Assembly (NCBI GenBank): GCA_963764315.1
Contig: CAVXSB010000007.1
Coordinates: 71,362-135,361 of the forward strand
Length of the DNA: 64,000 nucleotides
From: DATLWN01 sp963764315
GTDB lineage: Bacteria > Pseudomonadota > Zetaproteobacteria > Mariprofundales > Mariprofundaceae
Direction: 5' to 3'
Shown here: positions 39,874-48,379 of the stretch, in pieces
How positions within the stretch are numbered: position 1 is the stretch's first letter
Layout of the letters: each line of letters opens with the position of its first letter
Position numbers and translations under genes: made by a program
The notes under the pieces: generated by a model
Seen by the model: the letters and a program-made list of their open reading frames with translations, nothing else
The model's database searches: none
What the model was told of the DNA's origin: nothing

Positions 39874-41402
39874 CAGTCCTCCCCGTAGGCGCCGCCGCCC
39901 GGCGTTTCGATGCGGATGCGGTCGCCCGGCTGCAGTACGACCTGGCATTTGCCGGGAAGCTCGTGTTCCCTGCCATCGCGGATCAGGGTATTGCGCCCCG
40001 GCATGCCGTCGCCGCCACCGGCCAGGCCCCAGGGGCGCGAGCTGCGGCGCTCGCTGAGCAGGGAAAGGCTGCAGGGGGCGAGTGCTCGCCATTCGCGCAC
40101 GATGCCGTCGCCGCCCGGGTGGCGCCCCTTCCCGCCCGAATGCGGGCGCAGCCGGTATTGTTCGATACGCAGCGGATAATGCATCTCCAGCACCTCGATC
40201 GACGTGTTTTTGGTGTTCGTCATATGGCATTGCACGCCGGAGAGGCCGTCGCCCGCCGCATGCGCGCCCATGCCGCCGGCCAGCGTCTCGTAATAGACCC
40301 AGGCATGCGCTCCGTCACCGCCGCTGAACACCACATTGTTCATCGTGCCCTGGGCGGCGGCAGGGATGCGATCCGGCAGGGCCAGCGCCAGGGCACCGAG
40401 CACGACATCGACGATGCGCTGGCTGGTCTCCACATTGCCGGCGGCGACGGCCGCACCGGGGCGGGCATGCACCAGCGAGCCTTCGGGGGCATGCAGCCGG
40501 ATCGGCCGGAAGATGGCCGAGGTCTGCGGCGTCCCCTCGGGCATCAGGCAGCGGAAGGCGTAATAGACGGCGGCAGCGGTGACGGCGAGCGGGCAGTTCA
40601 GCGGACCCCGGCACTGGTCGGCCGTGCCAGCGAAGTCGACGTCGGCTTCATCCCCCCGGATCGAAATCCGCACGCGAATCGGCAGCGGCCCGGTCCCCAG
40701 GCCATCGTCCTCGATGGCGTCGGCGAAGGCGTAGTCTCCATCCGGGATGTCGGCGACGGCCCGGCGGCCATAGCTCTCGGAGGCAGCCAGCAGTGCGGCG
40801 AAGGCCCCGTCCGGCAGCGCCAGCTCGGCCAGGCGTCGGGCGCCGGTACGGCAGGCCGACAGCTGTGCGGCCAGATCGCCGGCGCGTTCGCGTGCCCCCC
40901 GGGCGCGGGCGAGGAAGTCCTCGCGGAATGCCTGCGATTCCTTGCCGGCGGCGAACCAGTGGCGGGGCGGGATCACCAGCCCCTCCTCCTCGAGCCGCGT
41001 GTGCAGGCCCATGGAGCCGGGTGTGTCGCCGCCGATGTCGGCGTGGTGGGCGCGGGCGGCGGCAAAGCCGAGGTGGCGGCCCCGGTCGAACACCGGCACC
41101 ACGAGGGTGACGTCGGGCAGATGCGTGCCACCGAGGAAGGGGTCGTTGAACACCACGGCGTCGCCCGGCTCCCAGGCGAAGCGACCGACGATATCGTGCA
41201 TCGCGAACGCCATCGATCCCAGGTGCACGGGGATATGCGCCGCCTGCGCCACGAGCGCACCATCCGTATCGAACAGGGCGCAGGAGTAGTCCTCCCGGTC
41301 CTTGATGTTCGGGGACAGGGCGGTGCGCCTCAGTGCCGCCCCCATCTCCGCGCAGATGCCGGCCAGACGGTGGGCGAGGATGCTCAGCTCGATGGCGTTC
41401 AC
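39873..41402 (-). CDS. Hydantoinase/oxoprolinase subunit B
   Basis: A 509-residue protein of the HyuB family, the B subunit of ATP-dependent N-methylhydantoinase, 5-oxoprolinase and acetone carboxylase-type enzymes. Its SPNIKDREDYSCALFD and NDPFLGGTHLPDVT motifs are typical, as is GAGTMNNV-like AAAQGTMNNVVFSGGDG. The start is GTG 41402, overlapping the hyuA stop. The product is cytosolic and works with HyuA; the exact substrate cannot be read from sequence. Confidence 0.9.
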   Translation of the reverse strand: MNAIELSILAHRLAGICAEMGAALRRTALSPNIKDREDYSCALFDTDGALVAQAAHIPVHLGSMAFAMHDIVGRFAWEPGDAVVFNDPFLGGTHLPDVTLVVPVFDRGRHLGFAAARAHHADIGGDTPGSMGLHTRLEEEGLVIPPRHWFAAGKESQAFREDFLARARGARERAGDLAAQLSACRTGARRLAELALPDGAFAALLAASESYGRRAVADIPDGDYAFADAIEDDGLGTGPLPIRVRISIRGDEADVDFAGTADQCRGPLNCPLAVTAAAVYYAFRCLMPEGTPQTSAIFRPIRLHAPEGSLVHARPGAAVAAGNVETSQRIVDVVLGALALALPDRIPAAAQGTMNNVVFSGGDGAHAWVYYETLAGGMGAHAAGDGLSGVQCHMTNTKNTSIEVLEMHYPLRIEQYRLRPHSGGKGRHPGGDGIVREWRALAPCSLSLLSERRSSRPWGLAGGGDGMPGRNTLIRDGREHELPGKCQVVLQPGDRIRIETPGGGAYGED

Positions 41403-43339
41403 GGACGCTGCTCCAGCAGCAGATGCCCTTCGGGTGACACCGACAGCGCCCAGGCCGGCGCCAGCCAGGTGGTGGCGGTCGGCTCGGTGATGATGGCCGG
41501 GCCCACCAGGCGCTGGCCGGGTGCCAGGTTCAGGCGCCGGTAATGCGGCACCATGCCCAGCCCGTGCACATGCCCCTCCCCGGCAGGCTGGGGTACGGCC
41601 CCGGATGGCGGCAGGGTCGGCAGGGCAAGCTCCGGGGCGTCGGCCGTGGTGCTGACGCGCAGGGTGGTCAGCTCGACGTCCATGTCCAGACGGTGGCCGT
41701 AGCTGCGTTCGTGCGCATCCCCGAAGGCGGCATCCAGCCGCTGCAGGTCCGCGTCCCAGGGAAGGTTCAGGGTCGCGCCCTGGCCGGCATAGCGCAGCTC
41801 CGCCATACGCCGGTGCGTCAGGGCGTGGCCGGCCATGCGTCCGGCATTGTCCGCTTCCAGTCCCGCGTACATGTCTTCGATGGCCCCGGCATCGGCGGCA
41901 CCCAGCGACAGGGGCCAGCTGCGCGAGGCATCGAGCCGGCGCGGGCTGCACAGCATGCCGAGCGCCGAGAAGGCGCCGCAGGCGGCGGGCACGACGACGC
42001 GCGTGATGCGCATGCGGCTGGCCAGGGCGCAGGCGTGCAGGCCGCCGGCACCGCCGAAGCTGATGAGCGCGAAATCCCTCGGATCGTGGCCGCGCTGCTC
42101 GGAGACGGTGCGGATGGCGCCGGCCATCTTCTCCTCGGCCAGCGCCAGTATGCCCTCGGCCAGTTCCTCGATGCCGAGCCCCAGGCCCTCGGCCATGGCG
42201 CCGAGGGCGCTACGGGCGGCCCCGATGTCCAGGGGCAGATGTCCGCCGAGGCGGGTACTGGCCGGCAGGCGGCCGAGCACGAGGTTGGCATCGGTGACCG
42301 TCGGCAACAAACCGCCGCGTCCATAGCAGGCCGGGCCCGGGTCGGCACCGGCCGATTCGGGACCGAGCTGCAAGAGCCCGGCGGCATCCGTCCAGGCCAG
42401 CGAGCCGCCGCCGGCGCCGATGGTGTGGATATCCAGCATCGGCACCGCCACCGGCAGTCCGGCGAGATGACCGTCGGTGGTGATCGTCGGCTCGCCGTCG
42501 AGCAGGGCCACGTCGGTGCTGGTACCGCCCATGTCGAAGCTGATCAGCCGCGAAAGGCCGAGCGTCTCGCCGATGGCCTGCGCCGCCGCCAGGCCGCCGG
42601 CAGGCCCCGATAGCACCAGGCGCACGGCGTGCCGGGCCGCATCCTCGGCCGTCATCAGGCCGCCGGCCGAATGCATCACCAGCAGCTCGCGCGAGGCCAG
42701 GTGGCTTCGCAGGTCCGCCAGGTAACCTGCGACCCTCGGCGCCACATAGGCGTTCAGGAAGGTCGTGGCCGCCCGCTCGTATTCGCGCTGTTCGGGCAGG
42801 ATGCGGGAGGACAGCGAGACCGACAGGGTATCGGGCAGGGCCTCGGCGATGGCTTGTTCAAGCCCGGCATCGAGGAATGAGAACAGCAGACAGACGGCCA
42901 CGGCTTCGTAATCGGCGGCCTTGTCGCGGACGGTTGCGAGGTCCGTATCCGTCAGCCCCGCCAGCATTTGTCCGTTGGCGCCGGTACGCGCGGATACCCC
43001 GAGGCAGTCGCAGGCCTCCGGCCAGCGGGCAGCGACGGGCGGGGTCAGATCGTAGAGCCGGCGCCGGGTCTGGCGGCCGATGGGGATCAGATCCTCCAGG
43101 CCGCGGTTGGTGATGAATAGCGTACGCACGCCCTTGTGTTCGAGGATGGCGTTGGTGGCCACTGTCGAGCCGTGCACGAGCGAGAAGTCCTCCGCATTCA
43201 GGCTGAGTTCATGGATGCCCTGGACGATGGCTGCCGCCGGGTTGTCAGGAGTGGACAGCACCTTGTGCAGGCGCAGCCGGTGGCCGTCGCTGAGCACGAA
43301 ATCGGTGAAGGTGCCGCCTGTATCCACGCCGAGCCACAT
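41399..43339 (-). CDS. Hydantoinase/oxoprolinase subunit A
   Basis: A 646-residue protein of the HyuA family with an ASKHA-type ATPase fold: phosphate loop GVDTGGTFTDFVL at the N-terminus, FDMGGTSTDVALLDGE near 260 and ISFGGAGGLHACALA near 430. It powers ring opening by the A/B complex. The length is slightly below many HyuA proteins (about 680-700). It heads the overlapping hyuA-hyuB-tsaD unit. Confidence 0.9.
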   Translation of the reverse strand: MWLGVDTGGTFTDFVLSDGHRLRLHKVLSTPDNPAAAIVQGIHELSLNAEDFSLVHGSTVATNAILEHKGVRTLFITNRGLEDLIPIGRQTRRRLYDLTPPVAARWPEACDCLGVSARTGANGQMLAGLTDTDLATVRDKAADYEAVAVCLLFSFLDAGLEQAIAEALPDTLSVSLSSRILPEQREYERAATTFLNAYVAPRVAGYLADLRSHLASRELLVMHSAGGLMTAEDAARHAVRLVLSGPAGGLAAAQAIGETLGLSRLISFDMGGTSTDVALLDGEPTITTDGHLAGLPVAVPMLDIHTIGAGGGSLAWTDAAGLLQLGPESAGADPGPACYGRGGLLPTVTDANLVLGRLPASTRLGGHLPLDIGAARSALGAMAEGLGLGIEELAEGILALAEEKMAGAIRTVSEQRGHDPRDFALISFGGAGGLHACALASRMRITRVVVPAACGAFSALGMLCSPRRLDASRSWPLSLGAADAGAIEDMYAGLEADNAGRMAGHALTHRRMAELRYAGQGATLNLPWDADLQRLDAAFGDAHERSYGHRLDMDVELTTLRVSTTADAPELALPTLPPSGAVPQPAGEGHVHGLGMVPHYRRLNLAPGQRLVGPAIITEPTATTWLAPAWALSVSPEGHLLLEQRP

Positions 43340-43442
43340 GCGCGCATATTAGCGCCCTGGGGCGTGTTTGCATTCCCTGTGACCTGCGCCACAGGTAACA
43401 TCCGCCGCCATATTTAGGCTGGCACGGCCAAAGGGGGTATGT

Positions 43443-44198
43443 ATGCGATCGATGCGTTTTCCGGTGTTGGCCATCATGCTGCTGCTCGGGGCCACAGTGG
43501 CCCGGGCGGACGAGACGGTATCCGTCAAGCTCGGCTACCAGGACATGGCGATCTCCGGCCAGTTCGCCGGCACCGTCGGTGGCGTCGGCAGTACCATCGA
43601 CGTCAAGAACGACCTGAGCTTCAAGCGCAGCGACAATATCACCGGCGAGCTGGCGCTGCAGCTGGGCGACGAGCGCCTGAGCTTCGGCTACCTGCCGCTG
43701 GATTTCAAGGGCAGCGGTACGCTGGCCCGGAACATCAGCTACAACGGCCAGAACTATGCGGCCGGCACGGCGGTGACCAGCCGCATCAAGGCGACGATCT
43801 ACGATTTCGCCGTCACCCATTATCTGATCAATATGAACGACATGCCGTCGCGCTTCCAGCTCGGCATCGAACCGGCGATAAAGATCGTGCACGCCGAGTC
43901 CAGCCTGACGGCAGCGGGCGCCACCAATCAGGTTTCCGCCTCCGTGCCGATTCCGACCATGGGCCTGCGCGCGCGCGTGGCACTCGCCGATTTCGTCGGC
44001 ATCGTCGGCCGCGTCGGCTATATGGCCTATGCGAACAACCATTTCCTCGACGCCGACGGGCAGATCGAGTTTTCGCCGGTGCCGCTGCTCGGCATTTATG
44101 CCGGCTACCGCCGGCTGGACGTCAAGATCGACAACTCGGGCGCCTATGTGAGCCTGCAGATGGCAGGGCCGTATGCCGGCGCCTTCTTCCGCTTCTGA
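43443..44198 (+). CDS. Secreted outer-membrane beta-barrel-like protein
   Basis: A 251-residue protein with a signal peptide (about residues 1-22, ending ARA) and alternating amphipathic strands, ending in Phe (AFFRF), the usual signal of outer-membrane barrels. No enzyme motif is seen. AAGGGGG precedes ATG 43443. I do not recognise a named family. Confidence 0.7.
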   Translation: MRSMRFPVLAIMLLLGATVARADETVSVKLGYQDMAISGQFAGTVGGVGSTIDVKNDLSFKRSDNITGELALQLGDERLSFGYLPLDFKGSGTLARNISYNGQNYAAGTAVTSRIKATIYDFAVTHYLINMNDMPSRFQLGIEPAIKIVHAESSLTAAGATNQVSASVPIPTMGLRARVALADFVGIVGRVGYMAYANNHFLDADGQIEFSPVPLLGIYAGYRRLDVKIDNSGAYVSLQMAGPYAGAFFRF

Positions 44199-44253
44199 TA
44201 TGCGTCTGCTAAGGTGTTTTGGCGGCCGAATGGCCCGCAGGCAGGAGATGGCG

Positions 44254-44748
44254 ATGCGGCGTAGCATACCGGTGATGGTTCTGGCCCTGATGCTGGCTGC
44301 CCCTGCCTGGGCACAGCCGGCACCGGCTGCTGCTGCCGGCGATGCGGTGCCGGATGCCATGAAGCGCATGCAGAAGGCCCCGGCCATCGATTACGCGCAC
44401 CTGCGCGATCCCTTCTCTTCCGCTCTCGTCATGTCCCGCGGCCTGGCGCTCAAGGAGCAACGCCTGCGCAGCGACCACCCGCACGAGGCGCTCGAGGACT
44501 TCGACCTGTCGACGCTGAAGCTCGTCGCCGTCTATGCCATGGGTCCCGACCGTGTGGCCATGGTCCAGAACGCCGAGGGCAAGGGCTATATCGTCCGCCG
44601 CGGCAATTATATGGGCAAGCACGACGGGCGCATCACCAATATCGGAGCCGATGCCATCGTGCTCGTCGAGCACGTGCTGAACCCGGCCGGCGAGATCTCC
44701 CAGCGCCGGGTGACGCTGACGCTGCAGACCGACGCCAAGAACCCGTAA
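44254..44748 (+). CDS. PilP-like type IV pilus assembly protein
   Basis: A 164-residue protein. The central part (DPFSSAL, LEDFDLSTLKLVAVYAMG, YIVRRGNYMGKHDGRITNIG) matches the PilP fold that links PilNO to the PilQ secretin. Unlike typical PilP it has a plain signal peptide without a lipobox Cys. ATG 44254 has AGGAG at 6 nt; earlier in-frame ATGs are less well placed. It is not accompanied by pilM, N, O or Q here. Confidence 0.75.
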   Translation: MRRSIPVMVLALMLAAPAWAQPAPAAAAGDAVPDAMKRMQKAPAIDYAHLRDPFSSALVMSRGLALKEQRLRSDHPHEALEDFDLSTLKLVAVYAMGPDRVAMVQNAEGKGYIVRRGNYMGKHDGRITNIGADAIVLVEHVLNPAGEISQRRVTLTLQTDAKNP

Positions 44749-44752
44749 AGCC

Positions 44753-45394
44753 TTGGCGCTTTCGCAGGCCAAGGTCCGCCGTATTTTCGAGCGCCTGCAG
44801 GCGGCCGATCCCGAGCCCAGGACCGAACTCAACTACACCACCCCTTTCGAACTGCTGGTCGCCGTCATCCTGTCCGCGCAGGCCACCGATGTCGGCGTCA
44901 ACAAGGCCACCGCCCGCCTGTTTCCCGTCGCCAACACGCCACAGGCCATCCTCGATCTCGGCGAGGAGGGGCTGAAGCGCTATATCGCCACCATCGGCCT
45001 GTATAACAGCAAGGCTGCGAACATCGTGCGCACGTGCGCCATGCTGCTGGAGCACCATGGCGGCGAGGTGCCGCACGATCGCCAGGCCCTGGAGCGCCTG
45101 CCCGGGGTCGGGCGGAAGACGGCGAATGTGGTGCTCAACGTCGTCTTCGGCGATGCCACCATCGCCGTGGACACGCATATCTTCCGCATCGCCAACCGCA
45201 TCGGCCTGGCACCGGGCAAGACGCCGCTGGCCGTCGAGCAGGGGCTGATGCGCGTGATTCCGAAGCCGTTCCTGCGCCATGCCCACCACTGGCTGGTGCT
45301 GCACGGCCGCTATGTGTGCACCGCGCGCAGGCCCCGCTGTCCCGTCTGCCCGATCGCCGATCTCTGCCAGTGGCCCGAGAAGGTGTCCGCGTAG
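44753..45394 (+). CDS. nth: Endonuclease III
   Basis: A 213-residue base-excision glycosylase/AP lyase for oxidised pyrimidines. The helix-hairpin-helix LPGVGRKTANVVLN holds the catalytic Lys, VDTHIFRIANR the catalytic Asp, and the C-terminal 4Fe-4S cluster motif C-x6-C-x2-C-x5-C is complete. The start is TTG, 4 nt behind pilP. It ends exactly where the convergent maf stop begins. Confidence 0.96.
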   Translation: MALSQAKVRRIFERLQAADPEPRTELNYTTPFELLVAVILSAQATDVGVNKATARLFPVANTPQAILDLGEEGLKRYIATIGLYNSKAANIVRTCAMLLEHHGGEVPHDRQALERLPGVGRKTANVVLNVVFGDATIAVDTHIFRIANRIGLAPGKTPLAVEQGLMRVIPKPFLRHAHHWLVLHGRYVCTARRPRCPVCPIADLCQWPEKVSA

Positions 45395-45967
45395 TCAGGG
45401 GCGCTGCAGCGGTTTCAGATATGCGCTCAGGCGGATCAGCGGCAGGCCGATCAGTGCCGTCGGATCCTCGCCCTCCATGCGTGCGAACAGGCTGATGCCC
45501 AGCCCCTCGGCCTTGAAGGCGCCGGCGCAGCCGAGCGGTTCATCCAGTGCCACATAGGTGCGGATTTCGGCATCCGCAAGTTCCCGGAATACGACGCGAA
45601 AGGGCACGGTCTCGCAGGCCTCGTGGCCATCGGCGATCACCGCCAGTCCGGTCAGGAAGGTGGCGGTTCGCCCGGAGAGCATGGCCAGCTGCCGGCAGGC
45701 CTGATCCACGCCGCCCGGCTTGCCGAGCACATGGTCACCGCATACGGCGATCTGGTCGGAGGCGATGACGGTTGCCAGCGGATGGCGGGCGGCCACGGCT
45801 CTCGCTTTTCCGAGGGTGTTGTGCGTCACCAGTGCCTCGGGGGCCATGCTGCCGGGGGCGGCCTCCTCGAAATCCGGGGCCTCGGTGGTAAACGGCAGTT
45901 GCAGGCGGGACATGAGTTCCCGGCGATAGGGCGAGGTCGAGGCCAGGATCAGCGGGCCTTGTTTCAC
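45395..45967 (-). CDS. Maf-family nucleotide pyrophosphatase
   Basis: A 190-residue Maf/YceF-type protein that hydrolyses non-canonical or modified nucleotides. LILASTSPYRRELM near the N-terminus and VIASDQIAV near 73 are the conserved loops. The start is GTG 45967, overlapping the preceding stop as GTGA. YceF-type (m7GTP) and dTTPase-type members cannot be told apart with certainty. Confidence 0.92.
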   Translation of the reverse strand: MKQGPLILASTSPYRRELMSRLQLPFTTEAPDFEEAAPGSMAPEALVTHNTLGKARAVAARHPLATVIASDQIAVCGDHVLGKPGGVDQACRQLAMLSGRTATFLTGLAVIADGHEACETVPFRVVFRELADAEIRTYVALDEPLGCAGAFKAEGLGISLFARMEGEDPTALIGLPLIRLSAYLKPLQRP

Positions 45968-46416
45968 CCGAGCAGCCGGGGCCACAGGAACAGCGCTGTA
46001 GCGGCCAGTACGTCCCGCCCCCAGGCCGGCCACAGCCACCAGTCGGTAGCGCCGCGCCACAAGCGATGCGCCGGGCGCAGGGCATGGATGAAGAACAGTA
46101 CCCCGAGCAGCCAGTGGCCGCCGGCACGGCTGCAGGCCCACGGCCCCCACAGGCCCATGCCGACCAACCAGGCAGCGACGGGCACGAGCGAGTCACTGCG
46201 ATTGGCGTGCGCCGCCAGCAGGGAGTCGCTGGCTACGGCCACGAGCAGCAGCGCGGTGGCGGCAAGGCGCCAGTGGCCGGCGATGTCGGCGGCCGGGTTC
46301 ATGGCCACATCGGTGAGCATCAGCGCCGGCCAGGCCAGCACCGGCAGCAGCAGCGCCGCACTGACCAGCAGATAGGTGTGCAGCCGCGCGCGTGCGACGG
46401 CGGAGGATGTGCTCAT
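45964..46416 (-). CDS. Four-helix membrane protein of unknown function
   Basis: A 150-residue, Trp/Ala/Leu-rich protein with four predicted membrane spans and no recognisable motif. It is tightly packed between the zapD-like gene (3 nt gap) and maf (4-bp overlap), so it is likely co-expressed. Confidence 0.7.
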   Translation of the reverse strand: MSTSSAVARARLHTYLLVSAALLLPVLAWPALMLTDVAMNPAADIAGHWRLAATALLLVAVASDSLLAAHANRSDSLVPVAAWLVGMGLWGPWACSRAGGHWLLGVLFFIHALRPAHRLWRGATDWWLWPAWGRDVLAATALFLWPRLLG

Positions 46417-46419
46417 GCC

Positions 46420-47196
46420 TCAGGCGAAGGGAACGAGCATCACGGCATAGCGTATATTGTCGATGACGTCCTGCACCGACTTGCCGGGCGGCCATTGCTG
46501 GAAGCGGATGCGCACGGCGACGCGGTTACCGGAAATGTCCGGGGTGATGCCACGGGCCACCGTCTCCGGATCCAGACCGATGACGAGCAGGCCGTAATTG
46601 ATGCCCTTGTCCGGCGTAATCTGGTCGCAGCCGTCGATGGCCTCGCGTTCGCTCCAGGCCACGTACTCGTGCAGCATGTGATCCAGGCTCTGCACCGCCT
46701 CCCTGAGCGGCGCCAGGCCCTGGTGCAGGTGGCGGCAGCGGGCATCGTCGGGGTGCCAGAGCGCGTCCAGGCATTGCGGCAGCGCCGGCTTGTGGCCCAG
46801 CCAGTCCTGCTTCTTCAGTGCGTTCAGGTAGGTGAAGACCAGCGAATCGTTGTACAGCCAGTCCACCGGCTCGCCGAGACCGTCCTGCAGTCCGTGCATA
46901 TGCGCATCCAGTTTGTCGCAGGCCTTGGCGATCGTCTGCGCGAAGCGCGGGTATTCCTTGCCCAGCCCCTGCAGGTGCGCCTGCAGGGATACGAGCAGGC
47001 CGACGATCTCGGCCAGCGCCGGCCGTCGGCCCTGGTCGCCGATCAGCGAGGCGCGGATATCCGAGGCCGCACAGAGCCAGGCCTGGCCATTGCCCTGGGC
47101 GGCCGCCCGCTCCAGGCATTGCAGGCCGTTGCGTAGCTCGATGAAGGCCTGCATGCGCGGGCTCAGGGCGAAGGAGAAGCGCACGGCCTCAGTCAT
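46420..47196 (-). CDS. zapD: ZapD-like cell division protein
   Basis: A 258-residue helical protein. The N-terminus (VRFSFALSPRMQAFIELRNG) and the C-terminal TPDISGNRVAVRIRFQQW strand pattern fit ZapD/DUF1342, which bundles FtsZ filaments, though the middle region is divergent. The usual partners coaE and yacG are absent; instead a small ATPase precedes it. ATG 47196 overlaps that gene as ATGA. Confidence 0.65.
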   Translation of the reverse strand: MTEAVRFSFALSPRMQAFIELRNGLQCLERAAAQGNGQAWLCAASDIRASLIGDQGRRPALAEIVGLLVSLQAHLQGLGKEYPRFAQTIAKACDKLDAHMHGLQDGLGEPVDWLYNDSLVFTYLNALKKQDWLGHKPALPQCLDALWHPDDARCRHLHQGLAPLREAVQSLDHMLHEYVAWSEREAIDGCDQITPDKGINYGLLVIGLDPETVARGITPDISGNRVAVRIRFQQWPPGKSVQDVIDNIRYAVMLVPFA

Positions 47197-47780
47197 GGGC
47201 GTGCGCCTGCGGCATGTGCCGCATCCGGTTCCAGATGCCAGGTTTGCTGTACCCATGGTTGCCAATCCTGCCAGCGGTTGCAGGCGATCACCACTGCACC
47301 CCCGCTTCGTTGAATCCAAGCGGTGATATCCTTTCTCAGAAGCTCGGCATCGTCCAGTGGCAGACAGGCCGAGGGATTGTCCAGCAGGGCGAGTTGAGTG
47401 CCGGCCAGTTCCATGGCGCCCAGGGCAAGGCGCAGACCGGCGAGCCGGTTCAGCGCCTCCACCGGGGTATCGGCGGCAAGCCCCTCGAGCCGCCAGGCGG
47501 TCAGCACGCGCCGGCGCTCCTCTTCGGCCGGATGCAGGCCGAAGCTGAGCTCCTCGCCCAGTGTCGGCGCCAGCCACAGCGGCGGCATGAAATCGGCGAG
47601 CATCTGCACGGCCTTCGGCCCCTGCCAGGTGATGTGTGGCGGCATTGGCACCAGCCCGGCCAGGCGGCGCAAAAGTCGACTCTTGCCGGCGCCGACGGGG
47701 CCGGTGACGAGCACCATCTGCCCGGACAACACGGCCAGCGTGCGGTCCTCTCCGGCCAGGGTGGCGATGGTTGTGCTCAC
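47193..47780 (-). CDS. Small P-loop ATPase, degenerate ABC type
   Basis: A 195-residue protein with Walker A GPVGAGKSRLL near residue 28 and a Walker B-like LALLDNPSACLPLDDAE near 132, where DEP is replaced by DNP. No standard ABC signature is visible. The GTG start lies 26 nt after the tRNA-Gly gene. It may be a specialised ABC-like ATPase partnered with the adjacent membrane protein; function unknown. Confidence 0.65.
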   Translation of the reverse strand: MSTTIATLAGEDRTLAVLSGQMVLVTGPVGAGKSRLLRRLAGLVPMPPHITWQGPKAVQMLADFMPPLWLAPTLGEELSFGLHPAEEERRRVLTAWRLEGLAADTPVEALNRLAGLRLALGAMELAGTQLALLDNPSACLPLDDAELLRKDITAWIQRSGGAVVIACNRWQDWQPWVQQTWHLEPDAAHAAGARP

Positions 47781-47806
47781 TGTGTGCTCTTTTGGAGGGG
47801 AAGGAA

Positions 47807-47880
47807 TGGAGCGGGTGAAGGGAATCGAACCCTCGTTCTCAGCTTGGGAAGCTGCTGTACTACCATTGTACTACACCCGC
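47807..47880 (-). tRNA. tRNA-Gly (anticodon CCC)
   Basis: A 74-nt cloverleaf with the 3' CCA encoded. It has a 7-bp acceptor stem, anticodon loop TTCCCAA with CCC, and T arm GAGGG-TTCGATT-CCCTT, closely matching E. coli glyU. It is on the leftward strand, just upstream of the small ATPase gene and likely on the same transcript. Confidence 0.95.
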
Positions 47881-47920
47881 GTGGGCGGTCATTGTAGGCA
47901 AAGCGCCGTGGGCCGCAAGA

Positions 47921-48376
47921 TCATGCGATGCCGAAGCGCGTGAGCCAGGCATCGACATAGCCGGCGATCTGCTCGTAGACGGTGTGGATGACGGCATCGT
48001 CCAGCCCGACCGGGTCCCGGATGTCGGCCCCATCCACCGGCTGGGAGAGCAAAAACACCTTGCCGACGCTGGCCGGATTCATGCGCACCAGATGCTGGCG
48101 CTGCTTGGCATCCATCACCAGCACCAGCGACGCCCGCTCGACGTCCGGGCGCAGCAGCGGCTGGGAGATATGTTCGGACAGGTCGACATCGAACTCCTTG
48201 GCGATCTTCAGTACGGATGCCGGCGGCTTGCGGCCGGGCATGGTGATCAGGCCGCGGCTGTAGCATTCCGCCGTCGTCCCCGCCTGCTGCAGACGGTGGC
48301 GCATCAGCCCCTCGGCGAAGGGGCTGCGGAACAGGTTGCCGGCACAGACCACCAGAATCGGGTCGGGCAGGAACAT
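47921..48376 (-). CDS. Low-molecular-weight protein tyrosine phosphatase
   Basis: A 151-residue Wzb/Etp-like phosphatase. The P-loop CAGNLFRS (Cys11, Arg17) gives the CX5R catalytic motif, and the general acid Asp is in the DPVGLDD loop near residue 117. Such enzymes often regulate exopolysaccharide kinases; none is adjacent here. It lies 3 nt after dnaQ. Confidence 0.92.
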   Translation of the reverse strand: MFLPDPILVVCAGNLFRSPFAEGLMRHRLQQAGTTAECYSRGLITMPGRKPPASVLKIAKEFDVDLSEHISQPLLRPDVERASLVLVMDAKQRQHLVRMNPASVGKVFLLSQPVDGADIRDPVGLDDAVIHTVYEQIAGYVDAWLTRFGIA

Positions 48377-48379
48377 GGA

